A stretch of DNA of 23,491 nucleotides from Candidatus Pacearchaeota archaeon (GCA_014728565.1 WJLK01000094.1:1-23491); one strand, 5' to 3'. Shown: positions 1 through 8,197, counted from the first letter of the stretch. Notes: generated from the sequence alone by a model not told the origin. Translations and numbers: made by a program.

Positions 1-141
1 CAAACTGGCAAGGAGACAGACTTCACGCAAGAACAACTATTGCTATGCAAACAAGGATAGCAGCGAGAGTGTTAGGCTATCAGATTAGAATATTAATAAG
101 AGCTGATAATAAAGATATTATACTAATTCTTAGACACGCTC
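1..141. repeat. Left arm of a perfect 141-bp inverted terminal repeat
   Basis: Read base by base, positions 1-141 equal the reverse complement of 23351-23491 with no mismatch. Identity stops at the base after the shared CACGCTC. The arm reaches the window edge, so the true repeat may be longer. It is coding in frame (see the partial gene at 3-152). A shared end of exactly 141 bases is also what a de Bruijn assembler run at k=141 leaves when a contig stops at a repeat, so the full length of the repeat cannot be judged here. Confidence 0.95.
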
Positions 142-152
142 AGGTTTCATAA
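3..152 (+). CDS. 3' end of a repeated gene, unknown product (left copy)
   Basis: An open frame enters from the left edge and runs 49 codons to a TAA at 150-152. The peptide begins NWQGDRLHARTTIAMQ and ends RHAQVS. The same frame is open in the right-hand inverted copy, which ends RHAPGFD, so only the last residues differ. Conservation of frame and a nearby stop in both copies support real coding. The pattern of a basic stretch, an A-x-x-L-G-Y helix and a strand rich in I/L resembles the last part of LAGLIDADG-type homing endonucleases. That is only a resemblance by eye. The 5' part and start lie outside the window. Confidence 0.55.
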   Translation, partial: NWQGDRLHARTTIAMQTRIAARVLGYQIRILIRADNKDIILILRHAQVS

Positions 153-155
153 AAA

Positions 156-164
156 TTTATATAT
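156..164 (+). promoter_or_regulatory. TATA-like box for the secreted-protein gene
   Basis: The run TTTATATAT is centred about 25 nt before the ATG at 185. This is the usual archaeal TATA-to-start-site distance, so transcription would begin at or next to the start codon. No Shine-Dalgarno sequence lies between them, which fits a leaderless message. Confidence 0.6.
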
Positions 165-184
165 CTTCCTGTTTTTAATTACTA

Positions 185-1963
185 ATGAGAAAGATAAAAA
201 AAGAGGTTACATTAATCCTGATTATTTTGTTTCTAGTATCATTTATCTCAGCCCAGAAATGTCCTGAGAATCTTGCTCAGTGTTCCTCTGAAGAACTAAA
301 AAATTTCCATGACTTTATTTTAATTAATGGAATAAAATCTGATAAGGATTCTCTTGCTAATCAAAATGTTTTAGATGAATTTGACAAAAGAATACAAAAA
401 AATCCCTCTATTCTAAATAAAAATCCGGATATTAAAAAACAGTGGTTCAAAATTCATGAAATAAATGACAGAGGAGCTGTTATTGAGGATTTTGATGGAG
501 AGAATGTAAGATTAAAAGGAGAACATTCCACAAGTTTTAGGCTCTCTGATTTTTCAGGAGCAGAAATATCTGAAAAAGGACTTTCTATTAATAACGCTGT
601 TTTAACAGGTGATATTGAAAAATTAGAAGACAAAACAATAATTGCTATAGGAAACTACTTTGAGATAAAGGATAATAGTTACGAAAGTGTTCAAGATTCT
701 GAAAAATCAGAACCTTTTACTGTAACTATTGATGGAGAGAAGATTTCTATTAAAGGGAAAAAAATAACTGAAAAAGACAATAAAGGAAACACTGTCTCAG
801 AGTTTGATGGAGAAATTGTAAAAAAACAGACAAAAAAAATCCTTAAAAAAGAAACTAGATATTCTTCTTTTCATGATAATGAAAGATCAGTCACCTATGA
901 AGTAAATGAAGATGTTGAGTTCATCACTGATTTAAGAGTTCCTGAAAAAGCAACAACCTATATCAGAGATAGTGTAAATTTAGTTGAGATAAAAGACCCA
1001 AAAGAAGATATGGAGATAACTGTACATAATGATCTGATTGAGAGATTTATTATTGATGACAATAAAGAGATTGGTTTTGTTGACACTATAACTATAAAAG
1101 ATGAAAAAGGCAATTCCCTGAGTTTCTCACAAGGGCTTTATACAGGAAAAGGAAAAATAACTGAATTACCAGGAGTAGAGTATAAATATCCTGAAAATAA
1201 GAATTCTATTAAAGTAAATTACCGTGATCTAGGAATTCTTGAAACAGAAGATTATGTAAAAACAGGGAAATATTTTGAAAAATTAGATTCTTATTTGAAT
1301 TCTTATGGAATAGAACTAGAAAATAAAAAAATAAGTCTGGCTTACAGCAATAAAGAACATGAAGTTTTCATAACCTCTGATGGAGGAGTTATTATAATTA
1401 ATAAACTTGGTGAACCAGGAAAAAATATTTATTATTCTAAAGGAGATCAACTACAACTAGTCAATAACAAGGGTAATCTAATAGACATTGAAAATAAAGA
1501 CATGGATTATTACACTGCAAAATATGTACTAGAAAATGCATTAAATGCTGTAGAGAGCAACAAAATACCTTCTGATTATGGATATGAATCAATGGTTCCT
1601 GAGCTTGATGATTTTCAGAAATCAGTTTTAATGAAAAGGATAGAAAATTACCTAAAAACAAAAAGTAGTGAAGGTTATAGTGAAGAAAAAGCAGATAAGA
1701 TGTTTGAGATATTAAAAAATGATCCTGAATTTTCAGTAAAAAAATCTCAAGAAGAACTAGAAGAACAGGGAATTAATAGATTTGAAATTCATGGATATAT
1801 TGAAGAACCTAAATATCTTGAACCACTTCCATTTGATCATTTTTCAGATAACTCCTTAACTCAAGGTATTTATAACATTGGAAGATTCACTGAGAATGTT
1901 GGAGTATCCCTATACAATGGGGCAAAATGGACTTGGTATAACATAAGAAAACTAACACAATAA
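185..1963 (+). CDS. Secreted protein of unknown function, 592 aa
   Basis: I do not recognise this family. Residues 1-23 form a clear signal peptide: the positively charged MRKIKK start, a hydrophobic core rich in I, L, V and F, and a likely cut after Ala23 (ISA/QK). Two cysteines follow at about 26 and 33. The middle (about 80-440) is rich in alternating hydrophobic and charged residues with short turns such as FDGE and DNKG, suggesting a long beta-rich region. The last 150 residues look more helical and end in an aromatic, basic tail. No second membrane segment is obvious, so it is probably released or held at the cell surface. Its stop lies only 3 bp from that of the convergent AbrB-PhoU gene. 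The ATG fits the upstream TATA-like box. Confidence 0.8.
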   Translation: MRKIKKEVTLILIILFLVSFISAQKCPENLAQCSSEELKNFHDFILINGIKSDKDSLANQNVLDEFDKRIQKNPSILNKNPDIKKQWFKIHEINDRGAVIEDFDGENVRLKGEHSTSFRLSDFSGAEISEKGLSINNAVLTGDIEKLEDKTIIAIGNYFEIKDNSYESVQDSEKSEPFTVTIDGEKISIKGKKITEKDNKGNTVSEFDGEIVKKQTKKILKKETRYSSFHDNERSVTYEVNEDVEFITDLRVPEKATTYIRDSVNLVEIKDPKEDMEITVHNDLIERFIIDDNKEIGFVDTITIKDEKGNSLSFSQGLYTGKGKITELPGVEYKYPENKNSIKVNYRDLGILETEDYVKTGKYFEKLDSYLNSYGIELENKKISLAYSNKEHEVFITSDGGVIIINKLGEPGKNIYYSKGDQLQLVNNKGNLIDIENKDMDYYTAKYVLENALNAVESNKIPSDYGYESMVPELDDFQKSVLMKRIENYLKTKSSEGYSEEKADKMFEILKNDPEFSVKKSQEELEEQGINRFEIHGYIEEPKYLEPLPFDHFSDNSLTQGIYNIGRFTENVGVSLYNGAKWTWYNIRKLTQ

Positions 1964-1966
1964 AAA

Positions 1967-2965
1967 TCAAAATTCCATCTGTATTCTTAATTCTGCAAGG
2001 GCCCAAGTGAATTTTCCTATCATCATAAAATGTCTTGCAATGCTTCTGCTCTCTCCCTCTAATTTCTCTTTACTCTTAAAATGTTGGCTGTAAACATCAA
2101 AATCTTTTTTTCCAAGTTCAATAGCAAGAGATTTATCAAATTTATAAAAAAGTTTGTAATAAGTTTTAAAATGTTCCTCTATTTTATCAGCAAACAACAG
2201 AGTATCTTTTACATTTTTCTTAGTAGTTGCCAGATGTTTCCCAATATATTTAAATTCATCACCAATAAGTTCAAGTATAAAAAGTGTTGAAAACAAAAGG
2301 ATTTTTTTACTTTCTGAAAAATGCCCTTTTATCTGATTTAAAATCCTGCAACAGTAATCAACAAATCTATCAATATTAAGATCAATAGTGTGAAGTTCCT
2401 TACAAAGACCAACATCAGTGGTTTCATTACTCTCAATAGCTTCTGTTACTCTTTCAAACAACTGAAGAATAACAAGAAAAATTCTTCTAAGACTATTCTC
2501 AAACTCTTTTATTGTAGGTTCTCCAAGCTCTCTTATAATGCAGTAATTTTTTCCAGTCTCTATTATTCCAAGCCCTATGAATCTGTCAACTACTGACTGA
2601 ATCATTACTAAAGCTGGTTTCGGAGGTATTTTTTCTCCTAGTATTTTATAATCAAAATTACTTGTGTAATAATGATATGCATCTTCACAATTCTTGTGAA
2701 CAGGATCAAAAGTTATTTTTATCTCATTACATCCTGCTCTGTATGCTGACTGAACAAATCTCCAGAGAAGAGGTATTGTAAAATTCGTAATATCCACAGT
2801 TGCACTTTTCTCCTTATTATTTCCATCAGAACTTATTATAAGTGAGTTCTCATCCTCACTAAGATCTATTTCATCTCCAGGCTTTAGATTAAGTTTTTTT
2901 ATCCATTCAGATGGAAGAGTTATTGTCATGGTATTATGACCCTGTCTTATTATCTTTCTTTTCAT
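1967..2965 (-). CDS. AbrB-domain / PhoU-like regulator
   Basis: Residues 1-46 form a SpoVT/AbrB swapped-hairpin DNA-binding domain, with typical MKRKIIRQGHNTMTITLP and LKPGDEIDL segments. The rest, to residue 332, is a long helical region of the PhoU type. Proteins with this architecture are common in archaea and are annotated as phosphate-uptake regulators; the phosphate link is by family only. The frame stays open upstream to a TTG at 3004. I prefer the ATG at 2965 because it begins the conserved AbrB sequence and has a TATATATA run about 30 nt before it. No phosphate transporter genes are next to it. It is divergent from the oxidoreductase operon, so it could regulate the shared intergenic region or itself. 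Its 3' end is 3 bp from that of the secreted-protein gene. Confidence 0.85.
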   Translation of the reverse strand: MKRKIIRQGHNTMTITLPSEWIKKLNLKPGDEIDLSEDENSLIISSDGNNKEKSATVDITNFTIPLLWRFVQSAYRAGCNEIKITFDPVHKNCEDAYHYYTSNFDYKILGEKIPPKPALVMIQSVVDRFIGLGIIETGKNYCIIRELGEPTIKEFENSLRRIFLVILQLFERVTEAIESNETTDVGLCKELHTIDLNIDRFVDYCCRILNQIKGHFSESKKILLFSTLFILELIGDEFKYIGKHLATTKKNVKDTLLFADKIEEHFKTYYKLFYKFDKSLAIELGKKDFDVYSQHFKSKEKLEGESRSIARHFMMIGKFTWALAELRIQMEF

Positions 2966-2990
2966 CTTAAAATCTTTAAATCCTCTATCT

Positions 2991-3000
2991 TGTATATATA
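2991..3000 (-). promoter_or_regulatory. TATA-like box for the AbrB-PhoU gene
   Basis: A TATATATA run read on the minus strand lies about 30 nt before the ATG at 2965, consistent with a start site close to the initiation codon. The surrounding region is very AT-rich, so the exact box is uncertain. Confidence 0.4.
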
Positions 3001-3046
3001 TCAATATTTAAATGTTTTGTGAATATATAGAATATAGGAAATATTG

Positions 3047-3093
3047 GGATATATATCTAATATCCTATTGTATTAATTTTAATCCTTAGATAT
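3047..3093. promoter_or_regulatory. Nested inverted repeats in a divergent promoter region
   Basis: GGATAT (3047-3052) faces ATATCC (3060-3065) across 7 nt. The overlapping ATATCTAA (3053-3060) is repeated inverted as TTAGATAT (3086-3093). The 8-mer TCTAATAT also recurs near 3115. The cluster sits between the divergent AbrB-PhoU and oxidoreductase genes, so an operator is plausible. AT-rich sequence produces chance palindromes easily, so confidence is low. Confidence 0.3.
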
Positions 3094-3131
3094 ACTTTTT
3101 ATTTTTTAATGTGTCTAATATACTAGTCAAG

Positions 3132-3153
3132 AAAAATATGGACAATTAATAAA
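3132..3153 (+). promoter_or_regulatory. Promoter of cassette unit 1, copy A of a shared box
   Basis: The segment 3132-3151 matches 6118-6137 at 18 of 20 positions and includes the identical 11-mer GACAATTAATA. In both places the 11-mer starts exactly 36 nt before the start codon (3141 to 3177, and 6127 to 6163). The ATTAATAAA part would be the TATA box, about 28 nt before the ATG. The bases just upstream lie where a BRE or an activator site would be. Confidence 0.65.
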
Positions 3154-3176
3154 TGCTTTTTTTTTGTTTTTTCCTC

Positions 3177-4403
3177 ATGACTCTGAGATTACTACAAATA
3201 GGCTATACATCCGAATGGGCTTTGGCTAAGTTTTTTCCTGTTATTTTAAATGGTTACAATCCTGGATTTGAATTAATCGGAATTTGCGGAAGAGAACCTG
3301 AAAAAGATGATGCTGAAAAAAGACTGGTTAGTAAGATAGATGAAAAAGAAAATGCGAATAAAGAGGAAAGAAACTGGAGAAAAAAGAATACTGATAAAGA
3401 AATACAAAGTTCTTGGCAGATCTTACAAAGATTAAGAGACGGTCTTGACTACTTTCAAATCTGCCAGAACGGAAATGTTGTAATTCCTGAAACTGATTTT
3501 GATGCTGTTGCAATTTTCACAAAAAATAGTACTCACTTAGATTATGTTAGAGAGTTAATGAAAAAAGGTATTCATATATTATGCGAAAAACCAACTGTTG
3601 TTGTCACAGATGAGAACCATAGAGCAGATAGAGAACAACTTTCAGAACTAGAAACAATAGTCGAATCAGATAATCCTGTTTCATCACAATCTCCTAGATT
3701 TATAAAAATGGATGCTGAACATTACTCAGCTAAAATAGCAACAATTGCTTTTTATGAAAGCCTTGGAGAGCTGATTGCTGAATATGGAGGAATATCAAAA
3801 ATAGAGGCTGTTACTAAAGAGGTCGATAATCCTGATAAACAAAGAACAAGAAGCCTATTATGTAGAGATAACAGAACAGGACTTCTTCTTGATATGGGTG
3901 TTCATTTATTTGGAGTAATAAGCAATATAGGAGGAAATGTGAGAGAGATAAAAAGTGCTAAATACAGTGCTTTTCCAGGTTATGATGTTGAAACTTATGT
4001 TGAAACTGAATTTGGAATACAAGGCAATTTATTTCATGAAGATGCTACAGGTAGTTTTAAAATGATAAAATTCATTGACAAACTAAAAGATCCAGAAAAA
4101 GATGACACAAAAAAATTAAGAGTATATTTAAGATCAAAAAAAGGTATTGAAACAGTAGTTACTATTGATTTTAAAGAAGGAATTGTTATAGATTCTAATG
4201 GAAGACCTTGGTATGGTCATAGCAATCCTAAATCTGAAGAATACGCAAATGTATTTGAACTCTTCAAAAAAGCAATAGAAAGAGGCCAGGCTCCGAGAAC
4301 AAATTTTAGAAGAGCTATACAAAATCTAGACACCATATACAGAATTTATGAAGAATTTCCATTTGAAGGAAACCTTTCTGATGTTTATGCTACTGCTACA
4401 TAA
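3177..4403 (+). CDS. Gfo/Idh/MocA-family NAD(P)-dependent oxidoreductase
   Basis: The N-terminal Rossmann domain begins LRLLQIG. Its glycine loop is degenerate: only the first Gly of GxGxxG is clear, followed by YTSEWA. The hallmark strand AVAIFTKNSTH and the ILCEKP motif follow; the EKP lysine is the family's catalytic residue. Further on, LLLDMGVHLFG supplies the usual Asp/His pair. Relatives oxidise or reduce sugars, inositols or sugar nucleotides; the substrate here is unknown. A charged insertion, rich in K and E, lies between the first strands. The frame opens at an ATG at 3153, but the ATG at 3177 is preferred: it starts the Rossmann fold and its promoter spacing equals that of the methyltransferase unit. 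It is the first gene of a three-gene unit, 25 nt before the cyclase. Confidence 0.85.
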   Translation: MTLRLLQIGYTSEWALAKFFPVILNGYNPGFELIGICGREPEKDDAEKRLVSKIDEKENANKEERNWRKKNTDKEIQSSWQILQRLRDGLDYFQICQNGNVVIPETDFDAVAIFTKNSTHLDYVRELMKKGIHILCEKPTVVVTDENHRADREQLSELETIVESDNPVSSQSPRFIKMDAEHYSAKIATIAFYESLGELIAEYGGISKIEAVTKEVDNPDKQRTRSLLCRDNRTGLLLDMGVHLFGVISNIGGNVREIKSAKYSAFPGYDVETYVETEFGIQGNLFHEDATGSFKMIKFIDKLKDPEKDDTKKLRVYLRSKKGIETVVTIDFKEGIVIDSNGRPWYGHSNPKSEEYANVFELFKKAIERGQAPRTNFRRAIQNLDTIYRIYEEFPFEGNLSDVYATAT

Positions 4404-4428
4404 ATTTTAATAAATAAAAATAATTTCC

Positions 4429-5184
4429 ATGATAATTGACATATCCTATCCATTTCATGAAGACATGCTCAAATATCCCTCTGATCCCAGTCCAGAGATA
4501 GTAAGGACTGCTGCAAGAGTAGAAGATTCTGAAGACCATATTATTGATGAATCTGGTTTTGGAAGTGGTTGCAGTTGCTTACAAAGAAGATACAGATCAG
4601 GTTTCTCTTATATGCAAATAAGAAATCATCACAGCACTCACATAGATGCTCCTAGCCATAAAATTCCAGGAGGAAAAACAATAGATTCCTATGAAATTGA
4701 AAAATTCATCAACTCCTTCTGTTTAGTTGATTTAACACAAACAGATCTTTCTCACAGAAAAAAAAGAGAGATAAGACCCAGAGATTTAGAAGGCTCACTA
4801 GACTTATCTCCTGAAACAGGAGCAGTTATTCTTTATACTGGATTTTGTGATGAAATGCAAGAACATACAGGAGATTCTGAAAATGAAAAATTAAAATTTG
4901 AAAAAAGCTTTCCATATCTAACCTCTGAAGCTGCTGAATATATTCTTTCAAGGATACAATGCCTAAACATAATTGGAATTGATAGTTTTTCTGTTGATCC
5001 CTCTGGAAGCAATAGCGAAGTACATAGATTATTATTTGCAAGAGACGTTTTACCTCTTGAAACTTTATTTAACCTAGGAAAATTAAGAGATTCTATTAAT
5101 GGAAAAACCTGTAGATTACTCTCTGTTCCAATAAGCTTTAAAAGAGGTGACGCTGCTCCTGTAAGAGCTTATGCAGAAATATAA
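4429..5184 (+). CDS. Cyclase-family (KynB-like) metal hydrolase
   Basis: This 251-residue protein has the metal-binding signature of the cyclase/kynurenine formamidase family. The usual HxGTHxDxPxH appears as HHSTHIDAPSH at about residues 67-77, with Gly changed to Ser. The later family segment IIGIDSFSVDP, a histidine in SEVHRLLFAR, and a closing NLGKL region are present. Members hydrolyse amide or lactone bonds using Zn or Mn. Kynurenine is unlikely as substrate because no tryptophan-degradation genes are nearby. A Gly/Cys-containing loop precedes the motif (SGCSC, residues 46-50). The stop overlaps the next start by one base (TAATG), indicating translational coupling with the cupin protein. 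Confidence 0.85.
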   Translation: MIIDISYPFHEDMLKYPSDPSPEIVRTAARVEDSEDHIIDESGFGSGCSCLQRRYRSGFSYMQIRNHHSTHIDAPSHKIPGGKTIDSYEIEKFINSFCLVDLTQTDLSHRKKREIRPRDLEGSLDLSPETGAVILYTGFCDEMQEHTGDSENEKLKFEKSFPYLTSEAAEYILSRIQCLNIIGIDSFSVDPSGSNSEVHRLLFARDVLPLETLFNLGKLRDSINGKTCRLLSVPISFKRGDAAPVRAYAEI

Positions 5185-6053
5185 TGACAGCAACAGGAAC
5201 AATTAAAAGATTAAGAAAATCAGGACATTATAGAACAAAAAAAAGACTTCTATCTGAAATAGTTGGATATGGAGGAGATTTCTATGAAAGAATCTACGAC
5301 TCAAGAGGAGGATTTCTTAATATTCCTTATGCTTATGAAGGAATGGAAAGCTCTCCTAAAAAACCCTCTCAAAAAATACCAAACATAACAACTCTCTGGA
5401 ATCTTCCTTTTAACAGGGGAGGTTATATGTTTGCATCAACAATGGGGCATCACCATCCTCCAGGAGACTTCCCTATTCAGGAGATTTATGAATTTCTAGG
5501 ATATGGTACCATGCTCATATCTTCAGAAAAAGAAACAGTAATTTATTTATGCAGGCCAGGAAGCAAACTAACAGTACCTCCTGATTGTTCAATGACTATC
5601 CTTAACCTCTCTCATCAAAAACTTACTACAATAGATATGGCAAATCCAAAAAAGAACAAAAGTGATAAAACAGAAATAGAACAAAAAGGCCCGATGATTG
5701 CTATCTACAACACTGGTTCATCTCCTTATTCTGAAGAAGTCTCCCTTAATCAGGGAAGTTACAGATTGCCCCTAGGAGGAACAGTAAAAATGGTCCTTAA
5801 TTCAAGATATCAACAACTTGGATTAAGAAAAGATGCTATAGTTGAGTTCAGAACAGGAATAGGGGCTGAGAGTCTTCTAGAGAAAATACTTGAAAAAGAA
5901 AGAGAACTTAAAGAATTAGGAATCAGAGTATCTTGTGCTGAACAAACACTTGAAATAGAAACTAGCCAAAAAAGATTCTCAATAGATTCTCTAGAAAGAA
6001 TATCTCTTGATTCTGACAAACTTCTGCATCATATTCTGGGAATAATGGAATAA
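5184..6053 (+). CDS. Cupin-type phosphoglucose-isomerase-like protein
   Basis: The central part resembles archaeal cupin-type glucose-6-phosphate isomerase. GHHH (residues 88-91) and Glu100 in QEIYEFLGYG correspond to the H-x-H and Glu metal ligands, and VPP at 131-133 matches the second cupin motif. The fourth ligand, usually a His four residues after VPP, aligns with Met137 instead. At 289 residues it is about 100 longer than the usual 190-residue enzyme, with an N-terminal extension and a C-terminal half of its own, partly predicted coiled (LLEKILEKERELKELG). It may isomerise a phosphosugar or have become a different sugar isomerase or epimerase. The ATG overlaps the cyclase stop. It is the last gene of unit 1; a 109-nt gap with a promoter follows. 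Confidence 0.75.
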   Translation: MTATGTIKRLRKSGHYRTKKRLLSEIVGYGGDFYERIYDSRGGFLNIPYAYEGMESSPKKPSQKIPNITTLWNLPFNRGGYMFASTMGHHHPPGDFPIQEIYEFLGYGTMLISSEKETVIYLCRPGSKLTVPPDCSMTILNLSHQKLTTIDMANPKKNKSDKTEIEQKGPMIAIYNTGSSPYSEEVSLNQGSYRLPLGGTVKMVLNSRYQQLGLRKDAIVEFRTGIGAESLLEKILEKERELKELGIRVSCAEQTLEIETSQKRFSIDSLERISLDSDKLLHHILGIME

Positions 6054-6117
6054 TCTCAAAAAAATATATTCTCACTATATGTCCTTATCCTGTTTATATT
6101 CAAATATCTGAGTAAGT

Positions 6118-6139
6118 AAATATATTGACAATTAATATA
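6118..6139 (+). promoter_or_regulatory. Promoter of cassette unit 2, copy B of the shared box
   Basis: This is the partner of the box at 3132-3151 (18 of 20 identical, with an identical GACAATTAATA at 6127-6137). The ATTAATATA part lies about 28 nt before the ATG at 6163, so the message would start at or next to the start codon. The rest of the 109-nt gap holds no other visible feature. Confidence 0.65.
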
Positions 6140-6162
6140 TCAATGATAAACTTAAATTAATA

Positions 6163-6744
6163 ATGTCAATACAAATACAAAAAATCAATCAGGAACCTAG
6201 AAATTCTGTATTAACTAAAACAGATAATCTAAAAGTTAACTTTGGATGTGGAGAAAAAATTTATGAGGATTTCATAAATATTGACAGACTACCTCTTCCA
6301 AATGTTGATTTAGTCTGGGATCTTGAAAAAACACCTCTGCCTTTTAAATCAAACTCTGTATCAGAGATAAAATGCGAGCATATTCTTGAACATGTTAAAA
6401 ACTTCATGCCTCTAATCGAAGAATTATGGAGAATCTGCAAACCAGGAGCTTTTATCAAGATTTATGCACCTTATTTTAGATATGAAGCTGCATATCGAGA
6501 TCCAACACATGTAAGATTTTTCACAGAACATAGTTTTGATTATTTTCAGGATGGACTCACTTATTCATATTATAGTAAAGCAAGATTTAAAATTAGAAAA
6601 GTTGAATTAAGAAACAATTTTTTTAGTGGTGTTAAAAATCTGCATAAAAAAATAATTAAATTTATCCCTTTTAAAAAATTCCTCAATATTTTTTTCTGGA
6701 ATATTTACTCTGAGGTGTATTATGAATTAGAGGTTGTGAAATAA
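6163..6744 (+). CDS. Class I SAM-dependent methyltransferase
   Basis: A 193-residue methyltransferase of the compact COG4627-like kind. Motif I is LKVNFGCG (23-30), the acidic ribose-binding strand is INIDR (38-42), and the post-I region has LVWDLEKTPLPF. The HILEHV helix (73-78) and the RDPTHVRFF segment (112-120) are typical of the group, many of which sit in polysaccharide or glycan clusters. The acceptor is unknown. The C-terminus is basic and aromatic (IIKFIPFKKFLNIFFW), perhaps touching the membrane. It is the first gene of unit 2, directly under the shared promoter, with no Shine-Dalgarno sequence; the radical SAM gene begins 16 nt after it. Confidence 0.85.
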   Translation: MSIQIQKINQEPRNSVLTKTDNLKVNFGCGEKIYEDFINIDRLPLPNVDLVWDLEKTPLPFKSNSVSEIKCEHILEHVKNFMPLIEELWRICKPGAFIKIYAPYFRYEAAYRDPTHVRFFTEHSFDYFQDGLTYSYYSKARFKIRKVELRNNFFSGVKNLHKKIIKFIPFKKFLNIFFWNIYSEVYYELEVVK

Positions 6745-6760
6745 AACAAAAAAACCTAAA

Positions 6761-8197
6761 ATGAAAATAGCAGGAATATATCCTCAAAAAATTGAAACAG
6801 ACCCAAAAATACAGCATGCAGTAAGTGAACCTTATGGTCTTCAGAGTATTTTAGCTGTAGCTAAAAAACAGGGTCATGAAGTTGAATTATTTACACCAAT
6901 AGATGAAAAAAATGGAAAAACAACAGCAATGAATAAAGAAAAATTCATTGAAAAAATTATTGAATTCAAACCAGATGTAGCAGCTTTTTCAATGTATACC
7001 TGCCAATACACTCTTGGGAAAAAAATCGCTGAAATTCTAAAAAAACAATTTCCTGAAATAATAAACATAGCTGGTAACAGATATCCAACATTTCTAAAAG
7101 AAAAAATTGATCCTGTGTTTGATTTTTCTGTAGTAAAAGAAGGTGAAGAAACTTTTAGAGAATTGTTATATGAAATTGAAAATAGAAAAAACTACGAGAA
7201 AGTTAAAGGAATCTTCTACAAAAAAAACAATAAATTTACATTCACTGGAATTAGAAATAGAATTTTTAATCTAGACTCTCTGCCAGATACACTTAGATTT
7301 CCAGTAATCTTAAAACAAGTTTATAAAGGAATTTCAATACCGCCTTTATCAGAAAACCCTCATTATGCAATAGTAGAATATAGCAGATGTTGTTATAATA
7401 ACTGCAAGTTTTGTGATAATGCAGGATTTTGGGGAAACAGACTCTCTTTCAAATCTCCTAAAAAAGTTGTTGATGAAATGTTCAGATTAAAACAAAAAGG
7501 TGTTAGTATTTTTTATTTCATGGATTTGAATTTCACAGCAATACCTAAAAAAGCAAGAGAGTTATGCAATGAAATGATAAACAGAAATCTCAATGCAAAC
7601 TGGTACTGCATGAGTAATATTGCAACAGTTGATAAAAATCCTGATTTGCTGAAATTAATGAAAAAAGCAGGTTGTTATAAAATTGCATGGGGAGTTGAAT
7701 CTACTGATGACCATGCATTAGAAAAAATGAATAAAAAAGTTGGAAAAGAATTCACTACTAACTCACAAACAATAAGAGTTCTACAAAATGCTCTTGAAGC
7801 AGGAATACTGAATCAGGGATACTATATAATTGGTTTTCCATGGGAAACAGAAGAAATAATTCTTAAAAATGCAAAAAATTTGAAAAATCTTCCACTTCAT
7901 CAGTTAAACATAGGAATTTTTACTCCAATTCCTTTAAGCAAATTCTATGAAGAGATGGCTGAAAAATACAAATTTGAAAAAAATCTGGAAAAACATGACA
8001 GAAACACATTAATTTACAACCACAAAACTATCTCAGATAAAAAAATAAAACAACTGCAAAAAAGAATACATAAAGAATTTTATGAAAGTCCTGAATATCT
8101 GAAAAGATTAAAAAAAACATGCAAAATTGAACCAAAATTCAAAAAAGCATTTAATGATTATTTTAAATTTTTAGGAAAGAGTATAAGAATAAAATGA
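6761..8197 (+). CDS. B12-binding-domain radical SAM enzyme
   Basis: The N-terminal 180 residues have a cobalamin-binding-like Rossmann fold, seen in SEPYGLQSILA, PDVAAFSMYT and the VVKEGEETF loop. The radical SAM core follows, with the 4Fe-4S motif CxxxCxxC at Cys211, Cys215 and Cys218 (CCYNNCKFC). The segment AWGVESTDD matches the SAM-contacting strand, and YYIIGFPWET is the usual late-barrel motif. I do not see the DxHxxG lower-ligand motif, so cobalamin, if bound, is probably base-on or off-mode. Relatives include P- and C-methylases, hopanoid and pigment enzymes and natural-product enzymes; the substrate is unknown. Its TGA overlaps the ATG of the next gene (ATGA), so the dehydrogenase is translationally coupled. 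Confidence 0.85.
   Translation: MKIAGIYPQKIETDPKIQHAVSEPYGLQSILAVAKKQGHEVELFTPIDEKNGKTTAMNKEKFIEKIIEFKPDVAAFSMYTCQYTLGKKIAEILKKQFPEIINIAGNRYPTFLKEKIDPVFDFSVVKEGEETFRELLYEIENRKNYEKVKGIFYKKNNKFTFTGIRNRIFNLDSLPDTLRFPVILKQVYKGISIPPLSENPHYAIVEYSRCCYNNCKFCDNAGFWGNRLSFKSPKKVVDEMFRLKQKGVSIFYFMDLNFTAIPKKARELCNEMINRNLNANWYCMSNIATVDKNPDLLKLMKKAGCYKIAWGVESTDDHALEKMNKKVGKEFTTNSQTIRVLQNALEAGILNQGYYIIGFPWETEEIILKNAKNLKNLPLHQLNIGIFTPIPLSKFYEEMAEKYKFEKNLEKHDRNTLIYNHKTISDKKIKQLQKRIHKEFYESPEYLKRLKKTCKIEPKFKKAFNDYFKFLGKSIRIK

Noticed and set aside
2966..3004. TTG start for the AbrB-PhoU gene
   Set aside because: It adds residues outside the conserved AbrB start and lies on top of its own TATA-like run.
3153..3176. 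Upstream ATG for the Gfo/Idh/MocA gene
   Set aside because: It would add a hydrophobic run (MLFFCFFL) before the Rossmann strand and place the start inside the TATA box; the ATG at 3177 gives promoter spacing equal to that of the twin operon.
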